Source: Triadica sebifera
Lineage: Eukaryota; Streptophyta; Magnoliopsida; Malpighiales; Euphorbiaceae
DNA: 64,000 bases
Direction: 5' to 3'
Assembly (NCBI GenBank): GCA_023653625.1
Contig: CM042904.1
Coordinates: forward strand, 2,919,332-2,983,331
Below, piece by piece: positions 20,751-32,092 of this stretch. The position numbers and the translations under genes were made by a program. Positions within the stretch are counted from its first letter, which is position 1; each line of letters begins with the position of its first letter. The notes under the pieces were generated by a model. That model was not told the DNA's origin. It did no database searches and worked only from the letters and a program-made list of their open reading frames with translations.

Positions 20751-22640
20751 TGTGATGCCCATAATTAGGGCCTATAAGTAATGTTATTAGTTAGTGGGAT
20801 ATGGAAAATTAAGTGGAGTTTTGAGATATTAAAAGTGCTGAAATATAATGTTTCACGTCTGTGACAATGGGTGTTACGACCGTGAATATCAAGTTTTAGC
20901 ATATAGTCGTGATGAGATTCTTCACAGCCGTTAAGAGTTGCTTTAGTGAAAGAGGGACTCACACTTGTGAAAGAAGAGTCACGATCGTGAAGTCTGGGCA
21001 GCCAGAGCAGGTGAGACAGACACATTATTCCTTTAAATATGCTCCCAACTCCCTGTTAACCAACAAAACATGCAAGCTTCATCTTCTTTTTCCTATAGAC
21101 TCCATCTCTTTCTATTAGAGAAGCATGGAAGATCAGTTTTTCATGAGAGAAAAATGAGAGAGAAGAGGGAGGTGGAGAGTTTAGAGAAAAGCTTGGGTTT
21201 TCTTTTCTAGATGTTGGTCATTTTCCAGAGGCTAAAATGACATTTTTTCATCTTGCTAGGACCTAAAGGGAGTGCTGGAAGTCCATCTCAAGGGAGAGGA
21301 CAAGATTGAAAAGATCAAGCTTTAGCCAATCTCCATCCTAAGTGTAAGGTTTGTACATAACAACATTTAAGGCAGATACTTGGTGTTTTCCATGTTATTT
21401 ACTTTAAAGACATATTTTAGATGATAAATGAGCAAATAAATGGTGAAATATGGGATTAATATACATGATGAAAAATCTTATGAACATAGTTGGATTAACA
21501 TATTTGAGGAACAATTCTAATTAATATTGATCATTAAAGATGATATAGTTATGATAGATAGCTTGAATGCATACTAGAATGTTGATAGGGTGGATAACAT
21601 TGGTCAATCATAATGAGTATTGCATGTGGAAATGACATGATTTGTGATGCTTTATTTTTCTGGAAAAATTTCTAGATTCATGACCATGAAGGGTAGGTTC
21701 ACAGGCATGAATGTCGTGAGATGCATTCTTGTTGCTGAAGCAGACTTGTTCACAGACAGCTTCATGGTTGGGTTCTCGTCCGTGAAGGGGTGATCACAAC
21801 CATGAACGTGTGTTGATTCACGGGTTGAATCACGACTTGTTTCACAATAGGGGGGAAACTACCCATGAAATGGTATTTTATGGTCGTGAATGGTTATTCA
21901 CGGGCATGAATCTCTTTATGAAAAAAACTTTATATGTTTAGTTTTGAATCATATTTGATTAGTTTGAGGTGGTAGGCCTCGGTTGCATACTTATAACATG
22001 GTATGAAAATATATGTCGTGAAAATGATTGTGAAAATCATGAGATTTATATAAAATCTGGTAATGAATAATATGAACATATGCATGATAACATGGTAACC
22101 CAATACTTTGAGTAGGACTAGAGCTAGGATAGATGACATGTCATTAAGGAGAGAGTTCGGTACCGAGTGACCTATGTTGGTTATATATTGTGTAAGCCTA
22201 GAGGTTAGTGAACCAGGGCACCTCGGTGGGTTATATTGTTAAAAGGCTAGAGGTTAGCGGACCAGAGCACATTAGTGGGTTATATATTTAAAGGCCAAAG
22301 GTTAGTGGACCAAAGTGCTTCGGTGGATTATATATTTTACATCCCAAGAGTTAGTAGATAAAGTGCCTCAGTGGGTTGAGTTACCCATATCTATTTTAGT
22401 ATAGTTATAAGTATGTAGGCAGAGGTAAGTGATATACTATTGTATCTTATATTTTTTATCATTTTGCTATGGATTGGGTAGTTATAGCTTTACATGATGT
22501 ATTTCAGAAACATGTAGTTTTATAATTACTCACTTTGTAAAACATTGGGCTTGTGTGTGCCCATATGATTTATATTAAACTTTTATTTTATTGAGCTAGA
22601 TTTCATGATTTTATGAATTTTTTTATTTTGTTAAGTCATC
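20751..22640 (+). repeat. LTR-like non-coding sequence, plus orientation, palindrome-rich
   Basis: Begins at TGTGATGCCC, an LTR-like start. At 20848-20991 and 21670-21910 it contains clusters of imperfect palindromes related to TTCACGNNCRTGAA (for example 20979-20991 and 21897-21910). There is a possible TATA-like AAATATGC near 21037, a purine-rich run at 21140-21190, and a 49-bp tandem array at 22148-22390. No ORF with domain motifs is present. Borders are inferred, not proven. Confidence 0.45.
22148..22390 (+). repeat. 49-bp tandem repeat array (4-5 units)
   Basis: Units start near 22148 (partial), 22196, 22245, 22293 and 22342. Each has GGCTAGAGGTTAG-GGACCAG, a GCACCTCGGTGGGTTATAT core and an A/T-rich end. 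Divergence between units is moderate. Confidence 0.85.
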
Positions 22641-22749
22641 ATGACCATGGTACATAAAATTTTTAAAAATTATGATGTTTTAACTCATATGCATTATAAC
22701 ATTTTTGGTATAATTGAGTTTAGTCTTAATTATATCAAAAGGTGTTATA

Positions 22750-23820
22750 GAACTTTTCACAGTTACTTTATCCATGAACCATCACGTGAATCACCACATA
22801 GTTATTACGGGCGTGAATTACTTATTCACGGTCGTGATACCATATTATCACGGCTTCCCAACCGTGACACCAACCTATGAAATTCTGGATTCATACAATT
22901 CATCTGACATCGACATTCACAACCATGATACCCTTGTTCACAGGCATAAAACATGTATTTCCAGCAACCCTAAAAACAAAGCATTTCATGCATTTCGTGC
23001 AAAAACTCTAAGATTAACTAGTGTTAATCATTTCTATCAACATATTCATATTCATACCATGTTTACAACACATTTAAACATCATTTTTTTCATCAACACA
23101 ACATTTATGGTCATTAAAAGCATAATATCTTATATATGTCATTATCACCCATTTAACCATGTTATCATTAACCATAAACATGCATTTATCATTCATTCTT
23201 ATTTTCAGAAACACAACATACTTTAATATGCATGAAAATCAAATTAATATGCCTATATGTACATACCATTCACCAAAATGGAGCTCTAACTATCATTTCA
23301 AGCTTTTCAAGCTTGATTTCTTCTTTATGATGTGTTCGCTTGCCTTCTAGCTAAACCTAACATCATAAACATGTTCTTATTAGAACCTTATAACTATAAA
23401 CAACCTAAAACAAACACTAATAACTGAGTTCTACTTCAACTTTGGCAAAACTCTAACACAACTTCATATTTCTCAAGCTTCTAAGCTTCAATAATGGTGT
23501 GTTAAGGTTTTCAAGGCTGGGAAAGATGACTAAGACATCCTGAAGTGTGTCAAAAGTGATAAAGGGCAGTGGAAATGACATTAAAACAAGATTTGGTATA
23601 GAGAAAAGAGAAAAGTGCAGCTGGTCATAACCAACCGACCTATATTTCACGAGTGTGAAATGCATTTCACGATCGTTACTAAACCATTCACGGGCATGAA
23701 AGTTCTCTCTTCTCAAACACTCCCGCCATGTCCAAAACTTTGTTATTTGAACTATAACATGACCTTTCATAGGCATGAACAATTATTCACGAGCATGAAA
23801 TCTGTAACATCATCGACTTT
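22750..23820 (-). repeat. LTR-like non-coding sequence, probable minus orientation, palindrome-rich
   Basis: On the minus strand it starts with TGTTACAGATTTCATGCTCG (23810 downwards). It carries palindrome clusters at 22784-22860, 22917-22950, 23646-23700 and 23765-23799, then an apparently transcribed-type region with AAGCTTAGAAGCTTGAG near 23480. The layout mirrors the plus-oriented block at 20751-22640, suggesting related LTRs in opposite orientations. There is no coding content. Confidence 0.45.
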
Positions 23821-24134
23821 TTCCATATGCATTTCTACAACATCTCATTTGGGCATATGCGTTTTACATATACATCACTTGAACACATGCATAATATGTA
23901 TTTTTATTTAAATAAATTAATGATATACACTTAGTTTATTTTCAAGTATTTTACAATTGTATAGAGGTGTACATGTCTGTTTTATAATTTAGATGAAAAT
24001 GATATGAAATTAATATTTAAGTGAATAAAGAGACTATATTAAATTAATAAAAAATTAACATAATTAATTTAATTAAATTAAAACAAGTGATTAAATTATA
24101 TTTTTGTATTGGTTAGTAAAATAAGATAAATGTA

Positions 24135-24176
<42 letters not shown>

Positions 24177-25182
24177 GGTGATGATCATAATAATAATAAT
24201 AATAATAGAAAAAGGGAAAAGAGGGAAACATACAAGCCAAAAAAAAAAGATAAGGTTGGATTAGTCAAAGTCAAAGTTTCTTATTTTGTTTTTCTACCAA
24301 CACTTATTTTTCTTATCCTTCTTCTTTTTCCCTTCATTTCTTCATTTTATTTCAAAATTCTACCACAAATCAAGTAAGAAAATTTTTGGTAAGTTAATTA
24401 TTTCTCCATATATATGTTACTAATTTTGAATTAAAGATTAGATAAATTAGGGTTTATGGGGTGTAAACTACTAAATTGAAGCTCTGAATTATATTTTTAT
24501 GGTCTTAATTTTTGTGATCTTAAAAAAAGAATTTGAAAAAGTTCAAAACATGAAAGTTTTAGATCTATGTCTCATATATATGTATCTAAAATAGTTTTTT
24601 AAGATCAAATGTATTTTTAGAAAAATCATTCTTTGAGTAAAACTAGTTCTGATTCGATTTTCATATATATGTCTGATATATATTCATAATGTATTTCATG
24701 TGATTATACTTAGAAGGTACATGTCAGACTCTATATATTATATATGTACTTAAAAGATCAAATAATTGAGATTGTAGATGATATGAGTTATATTGAAAAA
24801 CCAGTTGAAATCATCATATACAAAACTTTTAAATAATTTTCTAAAAATATAGCTAATAATAATTTTTTCATATACACAATACATTAAAAGTGAGTTAAAA
24901 TTACTGATTATTATTGTAGGTAGTACAATGTTATATTAGAAATAGCTATAGAGGCGTTATTTTTTAAAGACGTTTTACTATTTCTGCTATATTTTTATAT
25001 TATTTTATTTATTATATTTACTGTTTAACTCCTTTTTTTCCCCAATACCTGCTGGTATTAAATAATATTGATAAGAGTAAGTCAATGGAAATTATGCTGC
25101 TAGGACTCAGAGCCACACACTCATCAGGGGAGTTGTGGAAAATTCTTGGCCTTGGCTATCAAGTTCTTAGAAGGATCTTGTT
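23821..25182. other. AT-rich intergenic DNA
   Basis: No gene seen. A TA microsatellite lies at 24132-24174 and a short AAT run at 24187-24207. The pyrimidine-rich stretch at 24290-24365, followed by GTAAGAAAATTTTTGG, resembles the 14985-15200 part of the gypsy LTR, so it may be an old LTR fragment. Near 24948-25003, GAAATAGCTATAG and CTATTTCTGCTAT form a loose inverted repeat. Confidence 0.5.
24132..24174. repeat. TA microsatellite
   Basis: About 20 TA units with one TG interruption near the start. Confidence 0.95.
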
Positions 25183-25285
25183 TAAATCTGGACCGTCCAC
25201 GTTGATATAAAGAATTCCCTCGGCCAACACCGAGATCATTAGGTGCAAGAAAATATAGAACTCGTTTCCTTCCTCCTCTCTTTTA
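25183..25285 (+). promoter_or_regulatory. Promoter and 5' UTR of the intact GLR gene
   Basis: ATATAA at 25205-25210 is a plausible TATA box about 80 bases upstream of the ATG. From CTGGACCGTCCACGTTGAT (near 25188) to the ATG the sequence is clearly similar to 870-977 upstream of pseudogene A, where the TATA-like word is replaced by ATCAAT. The promoter was therefore part of the ancestral duplication. Confidence 0.5.
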
Positions 25286-27298
25286 ATGGAGAGAAAGCGA
25301 TGGATTGCATTTCTGCAATTGTTTGTGAGCTTTTCAAGTTTGTTAATATCATTAGTATCAATATCAAGCACTGTAAAGATTAAAGATGAAGTTTATGATA
25401 TTAAGTTGACAGACTTCGCTTCTTCTACTGGCTCAAATGTGCCACAGGCTCCTCTCCATGGCTCAAATGATTATAGCCCACGTCCGAATCTCCACACAGT
25501 ATCAAAGGGCCGCTCAGTTTCAAATACTTTGATGAATCATGCATATGATTCACAGCACTATGATTTTCAAGAAAATGTGATAGGTTCAATTTTGCAAGAT
25601 TCATCAATGAAATATGCCTATTATAGGCATAAACAGCTAAAAAACATCAATGTTAAAAGGAAACAACTAAAGATTGCTGTACCAATAAAATCAACTTTCA
25701 AGCAATTTGTGGAAGTAAGCCAAGATGGGAAAAATATTGCTGGGTTTTCTATTGATGTCTTTCAAGCAGCTGTTAGGCTCCTACCCTACAAATTTATCTA
25801 CCAGCTGATTCCCTTTAACGGTTCCTATGATGATTTGCTCAAGGAAGTTGCTTACAAGGTCAGTTCTCTTACAATTCATTAAATGTTCTGTCTCTGACTT
25901 AAGTTCCACATTTGTCACTTGGCCAAAAAGAAAATAAGAGGTTAATAGGGAATCTTTACATTGAAGAATTATTTGGCAACAGAAAAATTAATCTAGATGA
26001 TGATTGAAATTTTATCTATTTTCAAAGAATTTTGATGCAGCTGTTGGTGATATAGTGATAAAAGCAGAAGGGTATCAATTAGTGGAATTCTCTCAGCCTT
26101 ATGTGGAAGCAGGACTCTCAATGGTGGTGAAAACTGGAGTGGATAAATCACAACCATGGTGGCTTTTTAGCCTCTTTACTCCAGGGATGTGGTTTTCTAT
26201 GGCAGCCATGAGCCTTTTTACTGGTTTTGTTATCTGGTTTATTGAACACCAAAACCATGAAGAGCTAGGTGGTTCACCTACCAGACCATTTAGAACTGTT
26301 ATGTGGATTTCTTTCACAACTCTTTATTTGGGGCAAAGTAAGATAGCTTCTGTTTATGATCTTCAAAATTTTTCCAAAACTTGGAAGAAATTTCCCATTT
26401 TTGCCATATTTTAATGTTTTCAATATGCAGGAGAAACTCCAAATAATAATTTGTCGCATTTTGTGTTGTTGCCATGGGTATTCCTGATGCTAGTTGTTTC
26501 CGCGACGTTCAGTTCAAGCCTCACGTCTATATTGACCAACTCACATTTTGCTCCATCTCCAGCAGCAGATGTTAATGAGCTCAAGAAGACGAACGCCATG
26601 GTTGCTAGTGATGGAAGTTCATTTGTTAATCAGTATTTAGTGAAAGTATTAGGTTTCAAGCAAAAGAATATTAGAAGCATGGCTTCTAATAATGAATATG
26701 CAAAGGCTCTATCAACAGGAGAAGTTGAGGCTGCTTTCATTTTGACTCCTTATGCCAAAGTTTTTCTTGCAAAATACTGCAAAGGCTTTGCCATTACAGG
26801 ACCTAACTACAAGCTAGGCGGTTTTGGCTTTGTAACCAATTTCATACTCTTCCATTTTATTTTTTAATATTTCTCTACTTTGTTAGGTTAAAAGAAGATG
26901 ACCCTAGCTATTTTGTGCAATCGCAGGTATTTCAAAAGGGTTCTGCATTGGCATTAGACATGTCCCAGGCAATTCTAAAATTGAATGAAGGTGGGGAAGT
27001 GCTGCTGATGGAAGAAGAAATGCTTTCCTCTTTCAAATGCTCAGCTTCACTATCTGATGCCAATGCGACTCAAAGTTTAGGACCAACACCATTTTTAGGA
27101 TTGTTCATTGTATCAGGTGGTGCATCTGCAATTGCTCTATTAATCACATTGATTCGTCTAGCCAGAAGGCATTGGAACATCCTGATTCAATCAGGATTAA
27201 CGGGTGGAAGACTTTGGAGTTGGTTATTGATTTATTTCACTCTTATTAAAAGAAGAATTGAGGTTCAACCAGCAAAGAACAAGTCCATTCGACCATAA
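25286..27298 (+). CDS. Glutamate receptor-like channel lacking the amino-terminal domain (4 exons, 551 aa)
   Basis: Spliced CDS with exons 25286-25858, 26028-26337, 26431-26831 and 26927-27298 (TAA), all GT-AG introns and one continuous frame. Plant GLRs are plasma- or endomembrane ligand-gated cation channels. Residues 1-30 form a signal peptide (MERKRWIAFLQLFVSF). A serine-rich linker of about 95 residues follows. S1 begins at KQLKIAVPIKSTFKQFV (about 126-142) and includes AGFSIDVFQAAVRLLPYKF; NFDAAVGDIVIKAEGY starts exon 2. M1 is about 243-263, the pore loop about 279-293 and M3 about 305-329, where the family SYTASLTS gate word reads TFSSSLTS. S2 contains GSSFVNQYLV, YAKVFLAKYC and GPNYKLGGFGF. 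M4 is about 484-506. The amino-terminal (PBP1-like) domain of about 350-400 residues is absent, against about 900 residues for a typical GLR. No stops or frameshifts are seen. AATAAA at 27303-27308 follows the stop. Expression is unproven. Confidence 0.85.
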
Positions 27299-27982
27299 GT
27301 TTAATAAAATAAGAAAATTGCAGATTCTGTGTCATACTATTGGTAGAGATGAAGATTAAAGTTGTATTGTGTCCTTTCCTATGTAGAACATAAGATTGTT
27401 GTTTTTAAGAAAGCGGATGGGTGGCCTATCTCTTTAACAGGTTCTGTAAATTACATTATAATTCTTCAATTTGGCATTTGTCTTTGATTTTTTGCTGAAA
27501 CTTTTGGTTGTAATTGTTAATGTCTTTAATTATTGTCTAAAAAAACTGAGTTTGAAAGATGCTAGATCAAAGGAAAATGTCTCCTTATTTGAATGTAGCA
27601 GTTGTTGACTGCATTGTAAATCTTTGTTCAGCCTTGAATAATATCAATGGAATAGTTGACATTTCATTGCAATTCTCTTATTAGGAAAGCCAACAGACGA
27701 AGAAGAATATATTTAAGGCATATGATATAGAATGAATTTTTGTGTTTTAATAAAAATATAAAGTAATGAATCGATTTGGTTGGCGCATTGTAAATGGCTA
27801 TAATAATACAATGGCAATTCCTCATCAACTTCATTTGACTTTTTTTTTTCTTGAGAATTTGCTAGGAAAGTACCAAAGGAGAAATTTAAGTAAAAATAGG
27901 AATATGAACCAACAGACCACCGGCCAATCCCTGTCTAAAGTCTAAAAATTCATTTATATAAGCAAAGGAAAATCTTATTCAT
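27299..27982 (+). other. 3' flank of the GLR gene / spacer
   Basis: AATAAA lies five bases after the stop, and T-rich sequence follows. No further gene is visible before the ATG of the third GLR copy at 27983. Confidence 0.5.
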
Positions 27983-28032
27983 ATGAAGAAGAATAGTTGG
28001 TTTTCTTGCATTTTTCCTCATAATTATATTCT
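27983..28032 (+). pseudogene. Start of GLR pseudogene C (signal-peptide part, upstream of the copia insertion)
   Basis: ATG at 27983 opens MKKNSWFSCIFPHNYI, a signal-peptide-like start that is cut at 28032 by the LTR of a minus-strand copia element. The frame resumes at 32659 (next residues L-A-I-N-H-E-G) if one copy of the 5-bp repeat ATTCT is counted once. The two halves flank the element in the same frame. Confidence 0.65.
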
Positions 28033-28184
28033 TGTTCAAAAAAGAAATTAAATTATGACAACAGGGTTATAGAGGTTTAAATACAAAATATGTTACTAGA
28101 ATTAAGAAACAAAAAATAAATTAAATTAAAATACAAGAAAAGAAAATATAAAATGTCGATTTTATATAATGCTGAAATATTGCA
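28033..28184 (-). repeat. 3' LTR of the old copia (left copy)
   Basis: Plus-strand TGTTCAAAAAAGAAATTAAA to GAAATATTGCA. It is similar to 32450-32633 but shorter, with internal deletions. Confidence 0.8.
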
Positions 28185-28207
28185 ATCTTTCCCACACTCC
28201 CCCTCAA
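28185..28207 (-). other. Polypurine tract of the old copia
   Basis: On the minus strand, TTGAGGGGGAGTGTGGGAAA directly precedes the 3' LTR, a classic copia configuration. Confidence 0.8.
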
Positions 28208-30680
28208 GTTGGTGCATATATATTTATTATGTCCAACTTACTTATTAGATGTTCAAAGTTAGATCTTGTAAGTCATTTGGTCAAGATATCAGTTATTTGC
28301 TTACTGAAATGAACAAATGACAAGCAAATAATTCAAGTTTCAAGTTTTTTCTTTATCAAGTGTCGATCAATCTCAATGTGGTTTGTTATGTCACGTTGAA
28401 TAGGATTGCGAGCAATACTTATAGCAGCTTTATTATCATAGTACAATTTTAATGGAAGTTCAATTGTCTTCTTAAGCCAATTTCAATGGAAGTTCTATTG
28501 TCTTTTTAAGCTATTTGAGGAATCTATATATCCATAATATTTCACAAATCCCTTGAGTTATTACTCTAAATTCAGTCTCAGTACTATTTCTAGCAACAAC
28601 ACTTTTTTTTTTTGCTTCGCCAAGTAACCAAGTTCCCCCACACAAAGGTGTAATATCCAGAAATAGATCTTATGTCAGTTACTGAACTTGTTCAACCTGC
28701 ATCAGTAAATACTTCAATACTCATTTGATTGGTTTTTTTAAAGAATAAACCTTTCCCAGAAATAGACTTCAAATATTTCAAAATCTGGTAGACCGCCTCA
28801 AGATGCTCTTCATAAGGCACATGCGTGATTGACTAACAACACTGATTATGAAGGCAATATTTGGTCGAGTGGGAGATATAAATACATTAGTTTACCAACT
28901 ATTTTTGATATTTGCCAATATTAACATGAACATTTTCCTTTTTCCAAAGTTTCATATTAGGATCCATATGAGTCTCAATTGATATGCAACCGCTCATACC
29001 AGTCTCCCTTAAAAGGTGAAGAATATATTTGCACTGAGATACAATAATTTTTTTTTTGAACGAGCAATCTTCATTCTAAAAAAATATTGTAAAACTCTCA
29101 AATCCTTAATCTCAAATTCTACTGCAAGGTTTTTCTTTAATTTCTCCATTTTAGCCATATCATTATCTATGAGAATAATATCATCAATATAAACTATTAG
29201 CACAACAACCTTTCTTTCATATGAGAGCTTGTAAAATAAGGTATGATTTGTTTATCCTTGAGAATATCCTTATTTTCTAACAAAGTGTGTGAACTTTTCA
29301 AACTAAGCTCTTGGACATTGTTTTAAGTCATACAAGGACTTCTTAAGCTTACATACTTTTGAGCCAAATTTATCTTTATCGATGGACTATCCATGTAAAT
29401 TTTTTCCTCTAAGTCTCTATTGAGAAATACATTCTTCACATCCAATTGATGCAAAGGCTAGTGCAGATTAGCAATAATAGATAAAAGTACTCTTACCAGT
29501 TCAATTTTGCAACAAGGACAAATATTTCAGAGTAATCTATGTTATATGTTTGGGTGAATTCCTTAGCCACTAATCGAGCCTTGTATTCAAGTTTTCCAAT
29601 TTTTCTATATTCATGAATAAAAAATATACAACCAAAAATTTTTGGAGAGATATCAACATAAATTCTAACATTTTGAATTTTTTTTTTTTGTGAAAACATG
29701 AAAAAGAGTCTAATAATGTAAAAATTTATAGGGCATTTTATTTATTAAGTACCCAGCAGTTAAAATTGTCTCTCCCTATAAATACTTAGGCACTTTAATA
29801 GTAAAAAGTAATACATGAGTCACCTCCAATAAATGTTTATTTTTTCTTTCTGCAACATCATTATGATGTGGTGTATCAATGCAAAAACTATGATGTATTA
29901 TTTTTTTTTCAAGAAAGAAATTTTCTAAGATTGTATTAAAATACTCTTTTCCATTATCACTTTTAAAAATTTGTATATTGGTTTGAAATTGAGTCTGTAC
30001 CATATTGTAAAAGTTTTTAAAAACTTGTTCCACCCTTGATTTTTCTTTTAATAAAAATACCCAACAAGTCGAGTATGATCATTTATGAATGTGATAAACT
30101 ATCTTTTGTTGGAAAGTGTATTTCTTTTATTCAAACCCTAAATATCACTATGAATAATAGTAAATAGTTTTAATAGTTTATGTGGTTGTGAAAGAAAGAA
30201 AGCACGGTGACATTTTGCAAATTCATATATTTTACAATGAAATAAAGATAGATCTTTATTACAAAATAATTTAGGAAACAAATATTTTAAATATCTAAAA
30301 CTTTAGTGGCCTAATTTGAAATGTCACAACATAATATCATTATTGGAAACAAAAATAGATTTAAAGTAGATACTTATTGGTTGGGATTATCATCCCAATT
30401 CAAATCCACCATCAAAGGAATAAAGTTCTCCATTTTGTTTAACACTTTCAATCATCCTCCTTAAGATCAAAGCCTGAAATACATGATGAGTTGAAAAAAA
30501 AATTAGTTTGGAAATTTTGATCATGGACCAATTTACTAATAAATAATATATTACAAGAGAGTGTAGGGACATGAAGAACATTATAAAGTATAAGTGATGA
30601 GGACACTACAATAGAACTTTTTCCTACAATGATTGAAAGAGAGTCATCTGCAATTTTAATTTTTTGATTACCCACACAAG

Positions 30681-30682
<2 letters not shown>

Positions 30683-30717
<35 letters not shown>
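30683..30717. repeat. TA microsatellite inside the copia pol remnant
   Basis: About 17 TA units, next to CCCACACAAGGA. Confidence 0.95.
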
Positions 30718-30720
<3 letters not shown>

Positions 30721-31225
30721 ATTTGACGATCTTGTCATATGGCCTATTGCACCTAAATCAATAATCTAGGTATGATCAAAATAGATACTAAAGAGAGCAA
30801 CTTGGAAGTAATTATTTTTTTGAGCTAAAGAACAAGAAGGAATTTGCTAAGACTCAAGAAACTTGTACAATTGATCTTAGTGAAAGGAAATAAAATTGAA
30901 GAAGACTGTTGCTCTTTATTTGAGATGTTAACATGGAATGCACGTCCTTCTTCACCAGATTTTTTTTTTTAGATTTTTAGGTTTGCCTTGAATTTTTCTA
31001 ACATGTTTCTTAATTGTGCCATAGGAGCTTGCAATGATCACACCATGGTCGCTGACCATCATTCTTTTTTTTCCTTTTGAAACCTCTGAGATACTAAATC
31101 TGAGTTATCCATTTCTAGTGTTTTGTTGATTGAAATAGATTTGTCAAGTATTACATTTTGTCTTGTTTCTTCTCTTCTAACCTCTGAAAATACCTCACAA
31201 ATTGTTGGTATAAGTGTATTTCCAA

Positions 31226-31439
31226 AAATTCTGCCATGCACTTCATCTAATTTCTTATTCAATCCTACCAAGACCATAAAGACTTAATCATTTTCTTGTT
31301 GCTTCATGAATCTCACACTATCATTTGTGCATAAATTCTGCCATGCACTTCATCTAATTTCTTATTCAATCCTACCAAGACCATAAAGACTTAATCATTT
31401 TCTTGTTGCTTCATGAATCTCACACTATCATTTGTGCAT
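31226..31439 (-). repeat. 107-bp perfect tandem duplication
   Basis: 31226-31332 and 31333-31439 are the same by eye (AAATTCTGCCATGCACTTCA to CATTTGTGCAT). The word ATTTCCAAA flanks both outer edges, consistent with a slippage or unequal-exchange origin. As it is unmutated, it is younger than the element's other damage. Confidence 0.85.
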
Positions 31440-32092
31440 TTCCAAACATCGTTATAATAGAGGTTTAACTCCTACCAAAAAGTCATTAACTTGTTGAAAT
31501 AAGATATTACATCTCGATCACCATGTTTCGCATGCCAAAATTGAGACTTTAACTTGAATATTTGTGAAGAATTTTCTAAATCAGAGCAAGTATCTCTGAT
31601 TGCTTCCCAAACATCTCTAGTTATTGGTAGAAATATGAATGGTTTGCCAATTGTAGGTTTTATTGAATTCACCAACCATACAATGATTAAAAAAATTTCC
31701 GATTTCTAGTTTTTGACAGACGGATCTCCATCTACATGTTTTATTACTTCCCCTATCAAATAACCTGACTTCCTTTTGCCTTCCAAGATCAGTTGAACAG
31801 TTTGAGACCATTCCGTATAATTTTTTCTATTAAGCCAGTGAATTATTGGACTTTTATGCTGGATTCCAAATGAGATGGAACACATAATGCTTTCTCTTGG
31901 TGCGATTGAATCCCTACTGGTTGCACCAGTCAAATCTATCTTCCATGGATTGCAACAAGCTATTAGTAACATAGGGATAATAAGCCAACACAACAAACTT
32001 ATCTGATTGACCTCTATTACCACTCAATCAAAGGAAAAAAATATGAGTTAAAGAGATATAGAGCAAGAAATTCACAAAACAATGGTTGGAAA

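Larger units (their letters stand above)
28208..32023 (-). pseudogene. Copia gag-pol remnant
   Basis: Reading right to left: gag near 32023-31472 (HWLNRKNYTEWSQTVQLILE, KSGYLIGEV, then DLENSSQIFKLKSQFWHAKHG); protease/pre-integrase near 30738-30448 (KIKIADDSLS, VLHVPTLSCNILFISKL); integrase near 30033-29776 (IFKSDNGKEYF, DTPHHNDVAERKNKHLLE); reverse transcriptase near 29650-29009 (YKARLVAKEFTQTYNIDY, LIVYIDDIILID); and RNase H near 28450-28280 (YYDNKAAISIARNPIQRDIT). Frameshifts and stops interrupt every domain. A TA microsatellite at 30683-30717 lies within the protease region, and a 107-bp tandem duplication lies between gag and protease. Confidence 0.85.

Noticed and set aside
22714..23226. 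170-codon plus-strand ORF in the palindrome-rich region
   Set aside because: Histidine/isoleucine-rich low-complexity translation with no domain motifs; it follows from AT-rich LTR-like sequence.
20710..23799. Repeated palindromes that could be mistaken for a CRISPR-like or direct-repeat array
   Set aside because: Spacing is irregular, the repeats are only 14 bp and degenerate, and the context is a plant genome with LTR-like DNA.
24138..24377. 79-codon ORF starting with Tyr-Ile repeats
   Set aside because: Produced by the TA microsatellite and the following AAT run; there is no conserved protein.
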